Assembly: GCA_946886975.1 (NCBI GenBank)
Contig: CAMPJV010000084.1
Coordinates: 1-9,221, forward strand
Reading direction: 5' to 3'
DNA: 9,221 nucleotides
From: an uncultured Taibaiella sp.
Lineage (GTDB): Bacteria > Bacteroidota > Bacteroidia > Chitinophagales > Chitinophagaceae
Of the stretch, positions 1 through 6,255 are shown in pieces (the first letter of the stretch is position 1; each line of letters begins with the position of its first letter). The notes beneath the pieces are model-generated. The model had not been told where the DNA came from. It worked only from the letters and a program-made list of their open reading frames with translations, and ran no database searches. The position numbers and the translations under genes were made by a program.

Positions 1-1029
1 ACAGTCTTTGGACTACTAGCTGAAAGGAAAGTACGAGGCGCAGGTCACAATTGGAAGGTGGGCGATGACATTGCGTTTACTAGCCCAACTGTGAAAGACT
101 TTGCCGATCCTCATTCATCAACTGGTCCAGCACAACCAAATACATATGGAGAATCCGGATATTGGGATTTTACTAAAGCCAACAAACATAAAAACGCAGG
201 AGTGCTTACACGATGGTTTTACCTGCTATCGACTGGAGGTACCCAAAATAATGTGAGTGTCATTAGCACAGGAATTGAAACTGCCGACGACATAGCTTTT
301 ACTACGATGATGTGGTGGCTTTGGGGAACAGTAAATTATTTGGATACTCGCAACCAAAGTGTTAACATGGCAGCTTTCCATTATGGCAAATGCTCGTTCA
401 TACATAAGCAACTAAGAAGAGCTTGGGCGGCAGTTGGCATCGGTTCACCATCGGATCCTACATGTCAACAAAGAAGGATCAAAGGTCCTTACGTTGTGGC
501 TTCCATAGGTAATGGTATTAAGTTTAAGATAGTTAACGCCGACGAAACAGAAAGCTGGGAAGATCCTGATGAAATCGTATGGGCCTTACCAGAAAACTGG
601 TCATATGAAATATCTGAGGATGTCTTGGAAGTCACACTCAACGACGTTGGTGATATGGAATCACAGGAAATTATTGCATATGTAACCAAAGATAGTGTGA
701 CAGACACGTTGCGACATATTGTACATTTCAGCTCTGAAGCACCGTTAAAAAAAATCGATCCGGCAGGTGCAATTATAGAAGAAGCAAAATCTGTTATGAT
801 ATTTCCTAACCCAACAGATCGAGGGTCGGTCTCAATTGCACTCCCTGACCACGCAGGCGACTTCTGTGACCTTTCGATATTTTCTATTGAGGGCAAGCTA
901 ATCTACAAGAAGTCTTTAAAGAGTAAATTTTCAAAAGTTGGTACATCTGAGTTAGCGCCAGGGACATACATTTTTAGAGTCATCGGCGTAAATTTAAACG
1001 AGTCTATAAGGGTGATAGTTAATAATTAG
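1..1029 (+). CDS. M4 (thermolysin-like) metallopeptidase C-terminal part with T9SS sorting domain, 5'-partial
   Basis: The reading frame is open from base 1, so the gene starts left of the window; 342 residues are visible. Visible residues about 15-150 align by eye with the C-terminal domain of thermolysin-family peptidases: a WKVGDDI segment, an NTYGESGYW segment, then KHKNAG followed by WFYLLSTGG, and finally AWAAVGIG. The His of KHKNAG (bases 187-189) matches thermolysin His231. The zinc-binding HEXXH would lie upstream, outside the window. Two helper residues look replaced: the Arg203 position reads Lys (VKDFADP) and the Asp226 position reads Thr. Residues about 160-250 look like an Ig/PKD-like beta domain. 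Residues about 264-342 (bases 790-1026) form a type-A T9SS sorting domain with FPNP, SIEGKLIY and LAPGTYIFRV, so the protein is probably secreted through the outer membrane and cleaved or anchored there. A GTG at base 58 is internal, not a real start. The next gene starts 2 nt after the stop. Family is fairly sure; activity is uncertain. Confidence 0.82.
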   Translation, partial: TVFGLLAERKVRGAGHNWKVGDDIAFTSPTVKDFADPHSSTGPAQPNTYGESGYWDFTKANKHKNAGVLTRWFYLLSTGGTQNNVSVISTGIETADDIAFTTMMWWLWGTVNYLDTRNQSVNMAAFHYGKCSFIHKQLRRAWAAVGIGSPSDPTCQQRRIKGPYVVASIGNGIKFKIVNADETESWEDPDEIVWALPENWSYEISEDVLEVTLNDVGDMESQEIIAYVTKDSVTDTLRHIVHFSSEAPLKKIDPAGAIIEEAKSVMIFPNPTDRGSVSIALPDHAGDFCDLSIFSIEGKLIYKKSLKSKFSKVGTSELAPGTYIFRVIGVNLNESIRVIVNN

Positions 1030-1031
1030 TC

Positions 1032-1715
1032 ATGAAAAGATATTGCATAGTGATAATCGCACTATTAAACTTTATGCCTGATAGAGCATTTGCTCAAACG
1101 GAACTGCATTCGAGTCGTTTTCAAATTCATGTTAGTAATCTGTTCGTGCCAAATGGAGTTCAGCCTTTCAACTCAAAGCCATTGATCCGAAATGTTGGGT
1201 TCTTAATTGGTCAAAATATTGGTAATAGATTCTCAATAAACTTTACTGCAAACAAGTGGTATAGCCGGAATTCTCTAATTGGATTTGGAGTCAAGGAGAT
1301 TGACGGCTATACCGAGGATATCGGCGGATTTGAAAGCTGGGACAAAGGTGACATTCTCAGGAGGTTTAGATATTCATTTCTTGAAACCTCAGTGGGATAC
1401 GAATTACCGATTTTTCGGACCCATGCTCTATACGCCCAGCTTGGGGTATCATACACCTTTGGGTACAACGAAGTAATTCTGAGCGCCTATCAATACCCAG
1501 GAGCGATCGACTGGCTAATTAAGACGGAAGTGGTGAAAGCAAATTATTTAGGCGGAGTGGCACAAATAGGGTACAACTATCTTTTTTTTAAAAGCCGAAT
1601 TAATGTGGGCTTCTCTGAGACATTGAGATTGTATCCCTCTATGCCGCTACAATGGTATCTTAATCTTAATCTGGGGTATAATTTTTCCCTTTTAAAAACT
1701 CGAAAGAACCGATGA
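1032..1715 (+). CDS. Small outer-membrane beta-barrel protein, function unknown
   Basis: A 227-aa protein with a signal peptide: basic MKR start, hydrophobic stretch, likely cut after AFA at about residue 21. The mature part consists of alternating aromatic and hydrophobic strands separated by polar turns (for example FSINFTANKW, ETSVGYELPIF, YAQLGVSYTFGY, YLGGVAQIGYNYLFF, WYLNLNLGYNFSLL), as expected of an outer-membrane barrel of roughly 8-10 strands. No enzymatic motif is seen. It starts 2 nt after the peptidase stop, so the two genes are almost certainly co-transcribed; a role in anchoring, accepting or protecting against the secreted peptidase is possible but is only inference. It ends with a basic tail (KTRKNR) rather than the C-terminal Phe of many barrels. 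It faces the ketosynthase gene tail-to-tail. No specific family was recognised. Confidence 0.8.
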   Translation: MKRYCIVIIALLNFMPDRAFAQTELHSSRFQIHVSNLFVPNGVQPFNSKPLIRNVGFLIGQNIGNRFSINFTANKWYSRNSLIGFGVKEIDGYTEDIGGFESWDKGDILRRFRYSFLETSVGYELPIFRTHALYAQLGVSYTFGYNEVILSAYQYPGAIDWLIKTEVVKANYLGGVAQIGYNYLFFKSRINVGFSETLRLYPSMPLQWYLNLNLGYNFSLLKTRKNR

Positions 1716-1733
1716 AATAAACGTCGAATGAGC

Positions 1734-2879
1734 CTAGGCGCGGGCCCATATGGCTGCTGCATTGCAGCCTCCAAACCCTGAAGCAGTTTTCAGAACGTAA
1801 TTCAGCTCGTGTGGGCGAGGCTCGGCCACGACATTGAGCGCCTGAGAGACTCCAAGTTCACTAAAACCAAGTGAAGGGATTAACTGCTGTCTACGCAGGC
1901 TTTCTATGATCATGGCACTTTCTACCACTCCTGCGGCACCAAGCGTATGACCGATATAGCCCTTAAAGCTATGAAGTGGTGCCCGAGCAACGCCGGCTAT
2001 GCCGAACGCCTTGGACTCCATTTCATCGTTGTAAAGCGTGGCTGTACCGTGAGCGGAAATCATATCAACATCTGAAGCAGTAATGCCTCCTTCACCGAAG
2101 GCTCTGGTGATCGCATACGAAAGTTCCTCACCGGTACGGGAAGGACCTGAAATATGGTTAGCGTCGTTAGATGTGCTGCCTGAAACGATTCTTGCCAGCG
2201 GCTCGTGCCCGGGATGTGTTGAAAGCACTATAGCTGCTGCGGCCTCGCCTAGATTGATTCCTTTTCTATGGGCATCAAAAGGCCGGCACGCTTCGTCGGC
2301 GATGGCCTGGAAGGACTGGAAGCCACTTAAAACAAAGCGAGTGAAGCGATCTGCGCCAACAATGAGAGCGTTCTTATAACGCCCGGACTGCAGCAGCCGC
2401 AAGCCATACTGTGTTGCGACCACACCTGACACGCAGGCATGGGAAATAATAATGGGCTTTGTGCTTAACCCCAGGCGCTCCGCAATGACCGCCGCGCTGC
2501 TGTGCAGCGTTAGCCTGCTATCAGGTACCTGGTCAAGCCACTCTATATTGCCTTTGGTTGTGGACAGGATAAGTACAGTCTCTGAAAGATCCAGAGGCTC
2601 CTGACATTGCCGAAGCGCCTGCCTTGCAGAATAAATAGCCATCTGCTCGAAGGAAGAGAGGATTTGGTCTGTCCTCGTATCCTCATGAATACGCTGCCAT
2701 TGCGAAGGATCCATTTTTGAGGCATAAAAGGGCACGGGGCTTAAAGCGGCGTCTTCATACTGCCTGATCCCTGTCCTCTTAGCAGCAACCGCCTTCCAGT
2801 GGGCATCAGTATCCATCCCCAGAGCGGAGACGATATTCGAAGCTATTGCGTAGACCGGATTCGTCACTTTGTAAGCCAT
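1734..2879 (-). CDS. Beta-ketoacyl-ACP synthase (KAS I/II type, FabF-like)
   Basis: Condensing enzyme that joins an acyl chain to malonyl-ACP; probably cytosolic. The 381-aa protein keeps the full Cys-His-His set of the KAS I/II family: Cys149 in HACVSG, His277 in SAHGTAT followed by NDEMES, and His311 in GYIGHTLGAAG, with the conserved Lys306 just before it and the ASGFGGCN motif near the C-terminus. This argues for an active synthase and not a chain-length-factor partner. It is a little shorter than housekeeping FabF (about 410 aa), as is common in flexirubin and aryl-polyene clusters. ATG at 2879 is chosen over an in-frame GTG at 2891 because MAYKVTNPVYAIAS fits the usual family start and GGAAG lies about 6 nt upstream. 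The gene overlaps the thioesterase by 16 nt and is the last gene of the operon; its stop is 18 nt from the convergent barrel gene. It is most likely a secondary-metabolism ketosynthase and not the essential FabF. Confidence 0.93.
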   Translation of the reverse strand: MAYKVTNPVYAIASNIVSALGMDTDAHWKAVAAKRTGIRQYEDAALSPVPFYASKMDPSQWQRIHEDTRTDQILSSFEQMAIYSARQALRQCQEPLDLSETVLILSTTKGNIEWLDQVPDSRLTLHSSAAVIAERLGLSTKPIIISHACVSGVVATQYGLRLLQSGRYKNALIVGADRFTRFVLSGFQSFQAIADEACRPFDAHRKGINLGEAAAAIVLSTHPGHEPLARIVSGSTSNDANHISGPSRTGEELSYAITRAFGEGGITASDVDMISAHGTATLYNDEMESKAFGIAGVARAPLHSFKGYIGHTLGAAGVVESAMIIESLRRQQLIPSLGFSELGVSQALNVVAEPRPHELNYVLKTASGFGGCNAAAIWARA

Positions 2880-3289
2880 TTTTTCTTCCACTCCACCATA
2901 AACTCCGGAAGCGTCAGCATTAGCTCCAGTGTTTCCCGGTGCATGAACACCTGCATGGAATTTCCTGTTGCTACTCTCTCATTCGTAGCGGCATCATAAA
3001 TGGCGTAGTGAAATAACAGCTTTGCTGCGGGAGTATCCTGGTAAGTGGTCTCCAGGCGTATCCTGTGGCCATAGCGAAGGATCCGCTTGTAATCGCAGTT
3101 GATACTGATAATCGGAACCACTATATCCTTCCTGTAGAAGTCAAGGTATTTTACCCCGTACTTTTCGCCAAAGGACTCTCTGCCGTCCTCAAAATACCTG
3201 ATGAAGTGCCCATGCCATACTATGCCCAGCGGATCTGCCTCGCTGAACTTCACCTCCATTTCTAATGTATGTGATAATGTTTGTTTCAA
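2864..3289 (-). CDS. Acyl-CoA/acyl-ACP thioesterase, 4HBT hotdog family
   Basis: A 141-aa hotdog-fold protein of the 4-hydroxybenzoyl-CoA thioesterase (YbgC/FadM-like) type. The family motif DPLGIVWHGHF is present, with the likely catalytic Asp19 and His26/His28 following, then YFEDGRESF and DYKRILRYGHRIRLET as in known members. The expected reaction is hydrolysis of an acyl thioester, either releasing a product from the carrier or clearing stalled chains. The start is uncertain: TTG at 3289 keeps the whole first beta strand and is preceded by AGGG, though very close; ATG at 3259 would give 131 aa and cut into that strand. It begins 9 nt after the upstream gene and overlaps the ketosynthase by 16 nt, so the two are probably translationally coupled. 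Thioesterases of this kind are routine members of aryl-polyene and flexirubin clusters. Confidence 0.88.
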   Translation of the reverse strand: MKQTLSHTLEMEVKFSEADPLGIVWHGHFIRYFEDGRESFGEKYGVKYLDFYRKDIVVPIISINCDYKRILRYGHRIRLETTYQDTPAAKLLFHYAIYDAATNERVATGNSMQVFMHRETLELMLTLPEFMVEWKKKWLTK

Positions 3290-3298
3290 GCCCTAAAG

Positions 3299-3724
3299 TT
3301 AGTTCAATTGTGCGCCCTGTTCCGCAGAATACCAATATTGGGATAATTCTATATCCATGCGGAGGTCTGCAGCGAGCTTTATAAGCGGATAGGGAATGGT
3401 ATCGTACTGGGCTACGATCTTGCTATCTACGAACTGGGTATAATATCCAAACTCAAGCCTGGCAGTGGCGGTAAGACCGCTCAGTCTTTGCAGTCTTTCG
3501 AAATGCTCCTGAAGCCATTGTGTCGCCTCAAGGACGATGGCCTTGAAGTCCAGGAAGGACTCTTTGCTTACGTCGAAGCTACATACCGTTTGGTCGTAAT
3601 GTTTTTCACCTGCAGCGGTAGTTAAGACAGACCCCTTTTCAATGGTCTTGTAAGGGTCTATCCCGATAGTGCTGATCAACTCATTAGAGGGGCAGTCACA
3701 GGTAATCCAAAGGATGCAAGGCAT
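3299..3724 (-). CDS. Unrecognised 141-aa protein in fatty-acid/polyene operon
   Basis: Soluble-looking protein with no signal peptide or membrane segment. It has three Cys close together at the N-terminus (residues 3, 9 and 11 in MPCILWITCDC), a central mixed helix (residues about 54-82, with ATQWLQEHFERLQRL), a strand-like ARLEFGYYTQF, and a C-terminal amphipathic helix. The layout slightly resembles DUF4279-type proteins (Ser/Phe-rich strand, a helix, then an isoleucine-rich end), but this is a weak impression by eye. It starts with a clear ATG just after the heptad-repeat gap and is followed 9 nt later by the thioesterase, so it is co-transcribed with thioesterase and ketosynthase. That position says it may be a passenger or an accessory factor of the pathway. 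No function is assigned. Confidence 0.72.
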   Translation of the reverse strand: MPCILWITCDCPSNELISTIGIDPYKTIEKGSVLTTAAGEKHYDQTVCSFDVSKESFLDFKAIVLEATQWLQEHFERLQRLSGLTATARLEFGYYTQFVDSKIVAQYDTIPYPLIKLAADLRMDIELSQYWYSAEQGAQLN

Positions 3725-3733
3725 AATTGGTTA

Positions 3734-3859
3734 GAAACTCTAAATACTAAATGCGATATACTAAATCCTAAACTCTAAATCCTAAATCCTAAACTTTAAT
3801 TGTCCTATTCTAGATGCTAAATCCTAAATGCTAATTACTAACTACTAACTACTATCAAC
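3734..3859. repeat. Degenerate heptanucleotide array, about 18 units in one register
   Basis: Read on the + strand, the gap between two operon genes divides into 18 consecutive 7-mers with consensus TAAATCC and no change of phase. The exact TAAATCC occurs four times (3762, 3776, 3783, 3818), TAAATGC twice and TAACTAC twice. Fifteen of 18 units begin with TA and 16 of 18 end in C. Because TAA recurs on + and CTA (TAG on -) recurs at unit junctions every 7 nt, stops fall in all three frames of both strands. It occupies nearly all of 3725-3862. The array is seen directly; any function (leader, spacer, slippage tract) is unknown. Confidence 0.9.
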
Positions 3860-3862
3860 TGC

Positions 3863-4501
3863 TTATCCCTTGACCCACTTTTTTAGGCCCTTCTGGGTGT
3901 CTTTTAGTGCGCCTGCAAAGGTCTTCGCCCAGAAGTTCTTGAAGCCAAAGCCTCCCGCCTCTTCGGTAACTCTCTGTGTCAGCAACACTTTCTTCGCGTT
4001 CATATCTACAAAGGTGACCCAAAGGGCTCCTTCTTCCTTTCCCTTACTCATGCTCTCCATAAAGAACATCATGCCGATCCCTTTCTTGCCCTGGTAATCA
4101 TATTTACTCACAAGGCTGGCGATCTTGCCCTCGTCGAGATGCTTGTACTCATTCGGATCTTCTGAAAAAACATCTCCTTTCATTCCATTGTTTGCCTTTT
4201 CGGTAACGTCTGTTGCAAACTTCACTTCCATACGGCTTACTGCACCTGCTACGTCGTACTTCTTTTGTTCATTTATGAATAAGCTATTCCAGCCGGGAAA
4301 GTACTTATCCCTCATCTGCACATTCGTAATCTCTCCGGCGTCCTTCCATTGCGTGGCTGGGCCAATGAATTTCAATTGCGTAAAGTCGATACCCAACCAT
4401 GTTATTTCTTTGTCTCCGTTAAGTATGTCGGCTTTGGAGAGCTGGGCAAATGAGCCGATGGAAAGCAATAATGCAACCGCGAGCAGTGAATACTTTTTCA
4501 T
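3863..4501 (-). CDS. Secreted protein of unknown function in the operon
   Basis: A 212-aa protein with a signal peptide (MKKYSLLAVALLLSIGSFA, cut before or near Gln20). The mature part is mixed alpha/beta with ITWLGIDFTQLKFIG near its start, a FPGWNSLF segment, KGIGMMFFMESMSKG and WVTFVDMNAKKVLL strands, and a basic C-terminal helix (residues about 192-212). There is no Cys lipobox, so it is probably a soluble periplasmic protein. It is not a LolA-type carrier by eye, although LolA-like proteins are what aryl-polyene clusters usually have in this role. ATG at 4501 is chosen over ATG at 4519 because it starts the signal peptide cleanly; it leaves 10 nt after the dehydratase stop, while the other start would overlap that gene. 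Co-transcription is likely, but the following heptad array separates it from the next gene. No function is assigned; I think it belongs to a widespread Bacteroidota family of hypothetical proteins. Confidence 0.82.
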   Translation of the reverse strand: MKKYSLLAVALLLSIGSFAQLSKADILNGDKEITWLGIDFTQLKFIGPATQWKDAGEITNVQMRDKYFPGWNSLFINEQKKYDVAGAVSRMEVKFATDVTEKANNGMKGDVFSEDPNEYKHLDEGKIASLVSKYDYQGKKGIGMMFFMESMSKGKEEGALWVTFVDMNAKKVLLTQRVTEEAGGFGFKNFWAKTFAGALKDTQKGLKKWVKG

Positions 4502-4511
4502 AACTGTGATT

Positions 4512-4940
4512 TTAAACATTTGGAGTTTCTGTTTGCAAAAATATCTTTAGCTCACAACTTGCCATCTCCACCCCGTCTTTCTCTACCACCCCTTGCACGA
4601 TATGAGCATTCATTACCTGGTGAATAAACGTAATTGTCGTTCGGATTGTGTCCCCGACCTTAGGCAGCTCCCTTACCTGGAGATTCTTCAGCGCACCAAT
4701 AAAGCCAACGGGTGCAGGCTTATTATCCTGGCTGGCCTTATACCCGGTACCCGCAGCCGCAGTCTGGGCCATATTCTCGACGAGTCCAGCCTCTGTGAAA
4801 CAGCCGTCCTCCACAAAGAGATGTCCTTCCCTGACGGTGAACGAAGACGATGAAAGCGTATCGCTGGCACCGAGCACCTTATCTATCATCACAAAAGGTG
4901 GCCTCTGGGGTATAAATGGAAGTACTTCAGCTTGCGTCAT
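4512..4940 (-). CDS. 3-hydroxyacyl-ACP dehydratase-like hotdog protein (FabZ/ApeP-like)
   Basis: A 142-aa hotdog protein. The start IPQRPPFVMIDKV and the helix GLVENMAQTAAAGTGY (Glu55 in ENMAQ) are those of the dehydratases in flexirubin and aryl-polyene clusters, followed by GFIGALKNLQV and KVGDTIRTTITF. It would remove water from a 3-hydroxyacyl-ACP to give the enoyl-ACP. The FabZ active-site block GHFPGxPxxPG is not present as such; His40 in REGHLFV could take the catalytic role with one residue inserted, but this needs a structure or alignment. ATG at 4940 is chosen over TTG at 4949: it makes an ATGA overlap with the acyltransferase stop, typical of translational coupling. Such proteins can act as one half of a heteromeric dehydratase; no second hotdog dehydratase is in the window. 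Confidence 0.86.
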   Translation of the reverse strand: MTQAEVLPFIPQRPPFVMIDKVLGASDTLSSSSFTVREGHLFVEDGCFTEAGLVENMAQTAAAGTGYKASQDNKPAPVGFIGALKNLQVRELPKVGDTIRTTITFIHQVMNAHIVQGVVEKDGVEMASCELKIFLQTETPNV

Positions 4941-5824
4941 GCTTTCCAAAAGTCGTAATAGTTAAACCACTGCGCTGGGTATTGCTTTATTTTTTCTTCG
5001 AGCAGCACCACATAATCGTCCAACATCCTCTCCATACCTGTCTGCCCCCGCCCCTCATAAACCTTACCCGGATAGGCATAAAAATGATAGTGAAAATTAG
5101 TCTCTTTGAAGGCAAAAACAAAGCAGACAGGCGCTTTTAATTTCGACGCCAGGATGAAAGGGCCTGCAGGAAACCGGGCATCCTGGCCGAGGAAGTTATG
5201 AGTCATGGTACGCTGCCCGGGACGGAACCTGTCTCCGTGTAGGCAGATCAGCTCGTTGCGTGCGAGCGCTGCAGAGATTTCGTAGACATGGGACAAGTCG
5301 TCTTTGATGCGGATCACGTTGAAGGAACGTTTCTTCTCAAACTGGTCCATGTACTGCTTCATCTGCTCTGCTTCGCCATCGTACATGACAATATTGATGG
5401 GAGCCTCCACCCTTTTTAGCAGATGCCCGGCGACTTCCCAGTTGCCAAGATGGGCACTTAAGAGGATCCCTCCCTTGCCTTCGGCCACGAGCTTTTCGAT
5501 ATTCTCAACACCCTCGTGGGTAAAGTCAAGGTTTACCTTAGCACCTGAAAGAATGGCTATCTTATCTATGAGTGTTTGCCCGAACAGAATGATATTTCTC
5601 CTGATGAGCTTAGCGGCCTGGCTGGGGGTGAAGCCCATGCGTCGCTCATAAAGATAGCGGAGCGGCCGCGTGGCAGCGGGAACGAACCATCGGTAATATA
5701 AAGTGACGAAATGTAACAGACCGTAGGCAGGCCTGAGGCCTCCCTTTCGGAGCAACCACACGAAAATACTGTAACCTGACTGTGATCCACGGGAGCGGCC
5801 CTCCCAGGCTGGCTTATCAGGCAT
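4937..5824 (-). CDS. LpxL/HtrB-type acyltransferase (lipid A lauroyltransferase family)
   Basis: A 295-aa membrane-associated acyltransferase. The HX4E catalytic motif is intact (HLGNWE, His125 and Glu130, preceded by GGILLSA), and further family blocks follow: LHGDRFRPGQ near residues 195-204 and ARFPAGPFILASKLKAPV near 216-233. The N-terminus carries WEGRSRGS then a hydrophobic helix (about residues 18-50), usual for this family, which sits on the inner membrane and moves an acyl chain from ACP to a lipid acceptor. In aryl-polyene and flexirubin clusters a homologue of this kind is thought to transfer the polyene or fatty chain. The ATG lies inside the end of the ACP gene (8-nt overlap, ATGCCTGA), and the stop overlaps the dehydratase start by 4 nt, so all three are probably translationally coupled. 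The length is normal for the family. The alternative, a housekeeping lipid A acyltransferase, is less likely given the neighbours. Confidence 0.92.
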   Translation of the reverse strand: MPDKPAWEGRSRGSQSGYSIFVWLLRKGGLRPAYGLLHFVTLYYRWFVPAATRPLRYLYERRMGFTPSQAAKLIRRNIILFGQTLIDKIAILSGAKVNLDFTHEGVENIEKLVAEGKGGILLSAHLGNWEVAGHLLKRVEAPINIVMYDGEAEQMKQYMDQFEKKRSFNVIRIKDDLSHVYEISAALARNELICLHGDRFRPGQRTMTHNFLGQDARFPAGPFILASKLKAPVCFVFAFKETNFHYHFYAYPGKVYEGRGQTGMERMLDDYVVLLEEKIKQYPAQWFNYYDFWKA

Positions 5825-6071
5825 TTACAGCTTCAAGACGGTTTGAGACGTAATTGTAGAAATCCTGGATGGTATGCATCTGCTGGAAGTCTTCAGGCTT
5901 TACCTTGAAGCCGAAGTTTTGCTCGATAGCGACGACGAGATCAATGTAGTCAAGGCTATCGAGGTCCAGAGTGGTTTTCAGATCAGCTTCCGGTGTTATT
6001 GCCTGCTCATCCACTTCAAAATCCTCAACCATAAAGGCATTAATACGAGAAATAATTTCCTGCTGATTCAT
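5817..6071 (-). CDS. Acyl carrier protein, cluster-dedicated
   Basis: An 84-aa acidic four-helix carrier protein. The phosphopantetheine site is clear: DLDSLDYIDL with Ser39 as the attachment residue, followed by the family-typical IEQNFGFKV and the last helix DFYNYVSNRL. It would carry the growing chain to the ketosynthase, dehydratase, acyltransferase and thioesterase encoded downstream. It differs from housekeeping AcpP, which usually has GADSLDTVEL, and looks like the ACPs of flexirubin/aryl-polyene clusters. It is the first gene of the operon: a Bacteroidota-type promoter lies about 100 nt upstream, no good Shine-Dalgarno is seen before the ATG (common in this phylum), and the stop overlaps the acyltransferase start by 8 nt. 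The presence of a private ACP supports a dedicated pathway and not general lipid synthesis. Confidence 0.95.
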   Translation of the reverse strand: MNQQEIISRINAFMVEDFEVDEQAITPEADLKTTLDLDSLDYIDLVVAIEQNFGFKVKPEDFQQMHTIQDFYNYVSNRLEAVNA

Positions 6072-6170
6072 ATGTGCTTTGTAATGTTCCTAAGGGGTAA
6101 TTCAGGTCTGATAATTAGTAACCCAAAGTTAAGTACCTGATAATGAATACTCAAGCTCTGAATTATTTTG

Positions 6171-6203
6171 CAAAGGTAAAATATTTAAGGCTTTAAAACC
6201 AAA
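6171..6203 (-). promoter_or_regulatory. Bacteroidota-type promoter for the ACP operon
   Basis: On the - strand there is a perfect -7 element TACCTTTG (6178-6171; consensus TAnnTTTG) with TTTG (6203-6200) as the -33 element, 21 nt apart, which is the spacing expected for the Bacteroidota primary sigma factor. Transcription would start near 6165, leaving a leader of roughly 95 nt before the ACP ATG at 6071. A second -7-like TAACTTTG lies at 6131-6124 but has only a weak -33 partner. Match seen directly; function inferred. Confidence 0.65.
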
Positions 6204-6211
6204 TAAATATA

Positions 6212-6255
6212 TAGGCCCTTACAGGCTAAGCAGGAGGTGGGGAACGGGGGGCCTA
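6212..6255 (-). terminator. Inverted repeat at the end of the 87-aa gene, possible terminator
   Basis: TAGGCCC (6212-6218) and GGGCCTA (6249-6255) form a 7-bp stem around a 30-nt loop; the stop codon of the 87-aa gene lies in one arm. In the - strand transcript the stem is followed by an AT-rich run (TATATTTATTT) that is not a true U-tract. It sits between that gene and the ACP promoter, a sensible place for termination. The large loop makes it a weak candidate. Confidence 0.3.

Noticed and set aside
2083..2379. Open frame on the + strand opposite the ketosynthase
   Set aside because: It is antisense to a gene with all catalytic motifs intact and encodes no recognisable domain; the same holds for + strand frames opposite the dehydratase and acyltransferase (4593-4965, 5304-5651).
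2877..2891. GTG at 2891 as the ketosynthase start
   Set aside because: The ATG at 2879 gives the normal family N-terminus and has GGAAG at a suitable distance.
3734..3859. Telomere-like or CRISPR-like reading of the CCTAAA-rich repeat
   Set aside because: It resembles CCCTAAA telomere units only superficially, is degenerate, sits inside an operon, and has no spacers of 30 nt or so between repeats.
3863..4501. Assignment of the secreted protein as LolA
   Set aside because: Position in the operon suggests it, but the sequence shows no LolA-like pattern that I can recognise.
4512..6071. Housekeeping fatty-acid or lipid A synthesis genes
   Set aside because: A private ACP lacking the usual GADSLDTVEL site, overlapping genes and a PQRPPF-type dehydratase fit a dedicated secondary pathway better.
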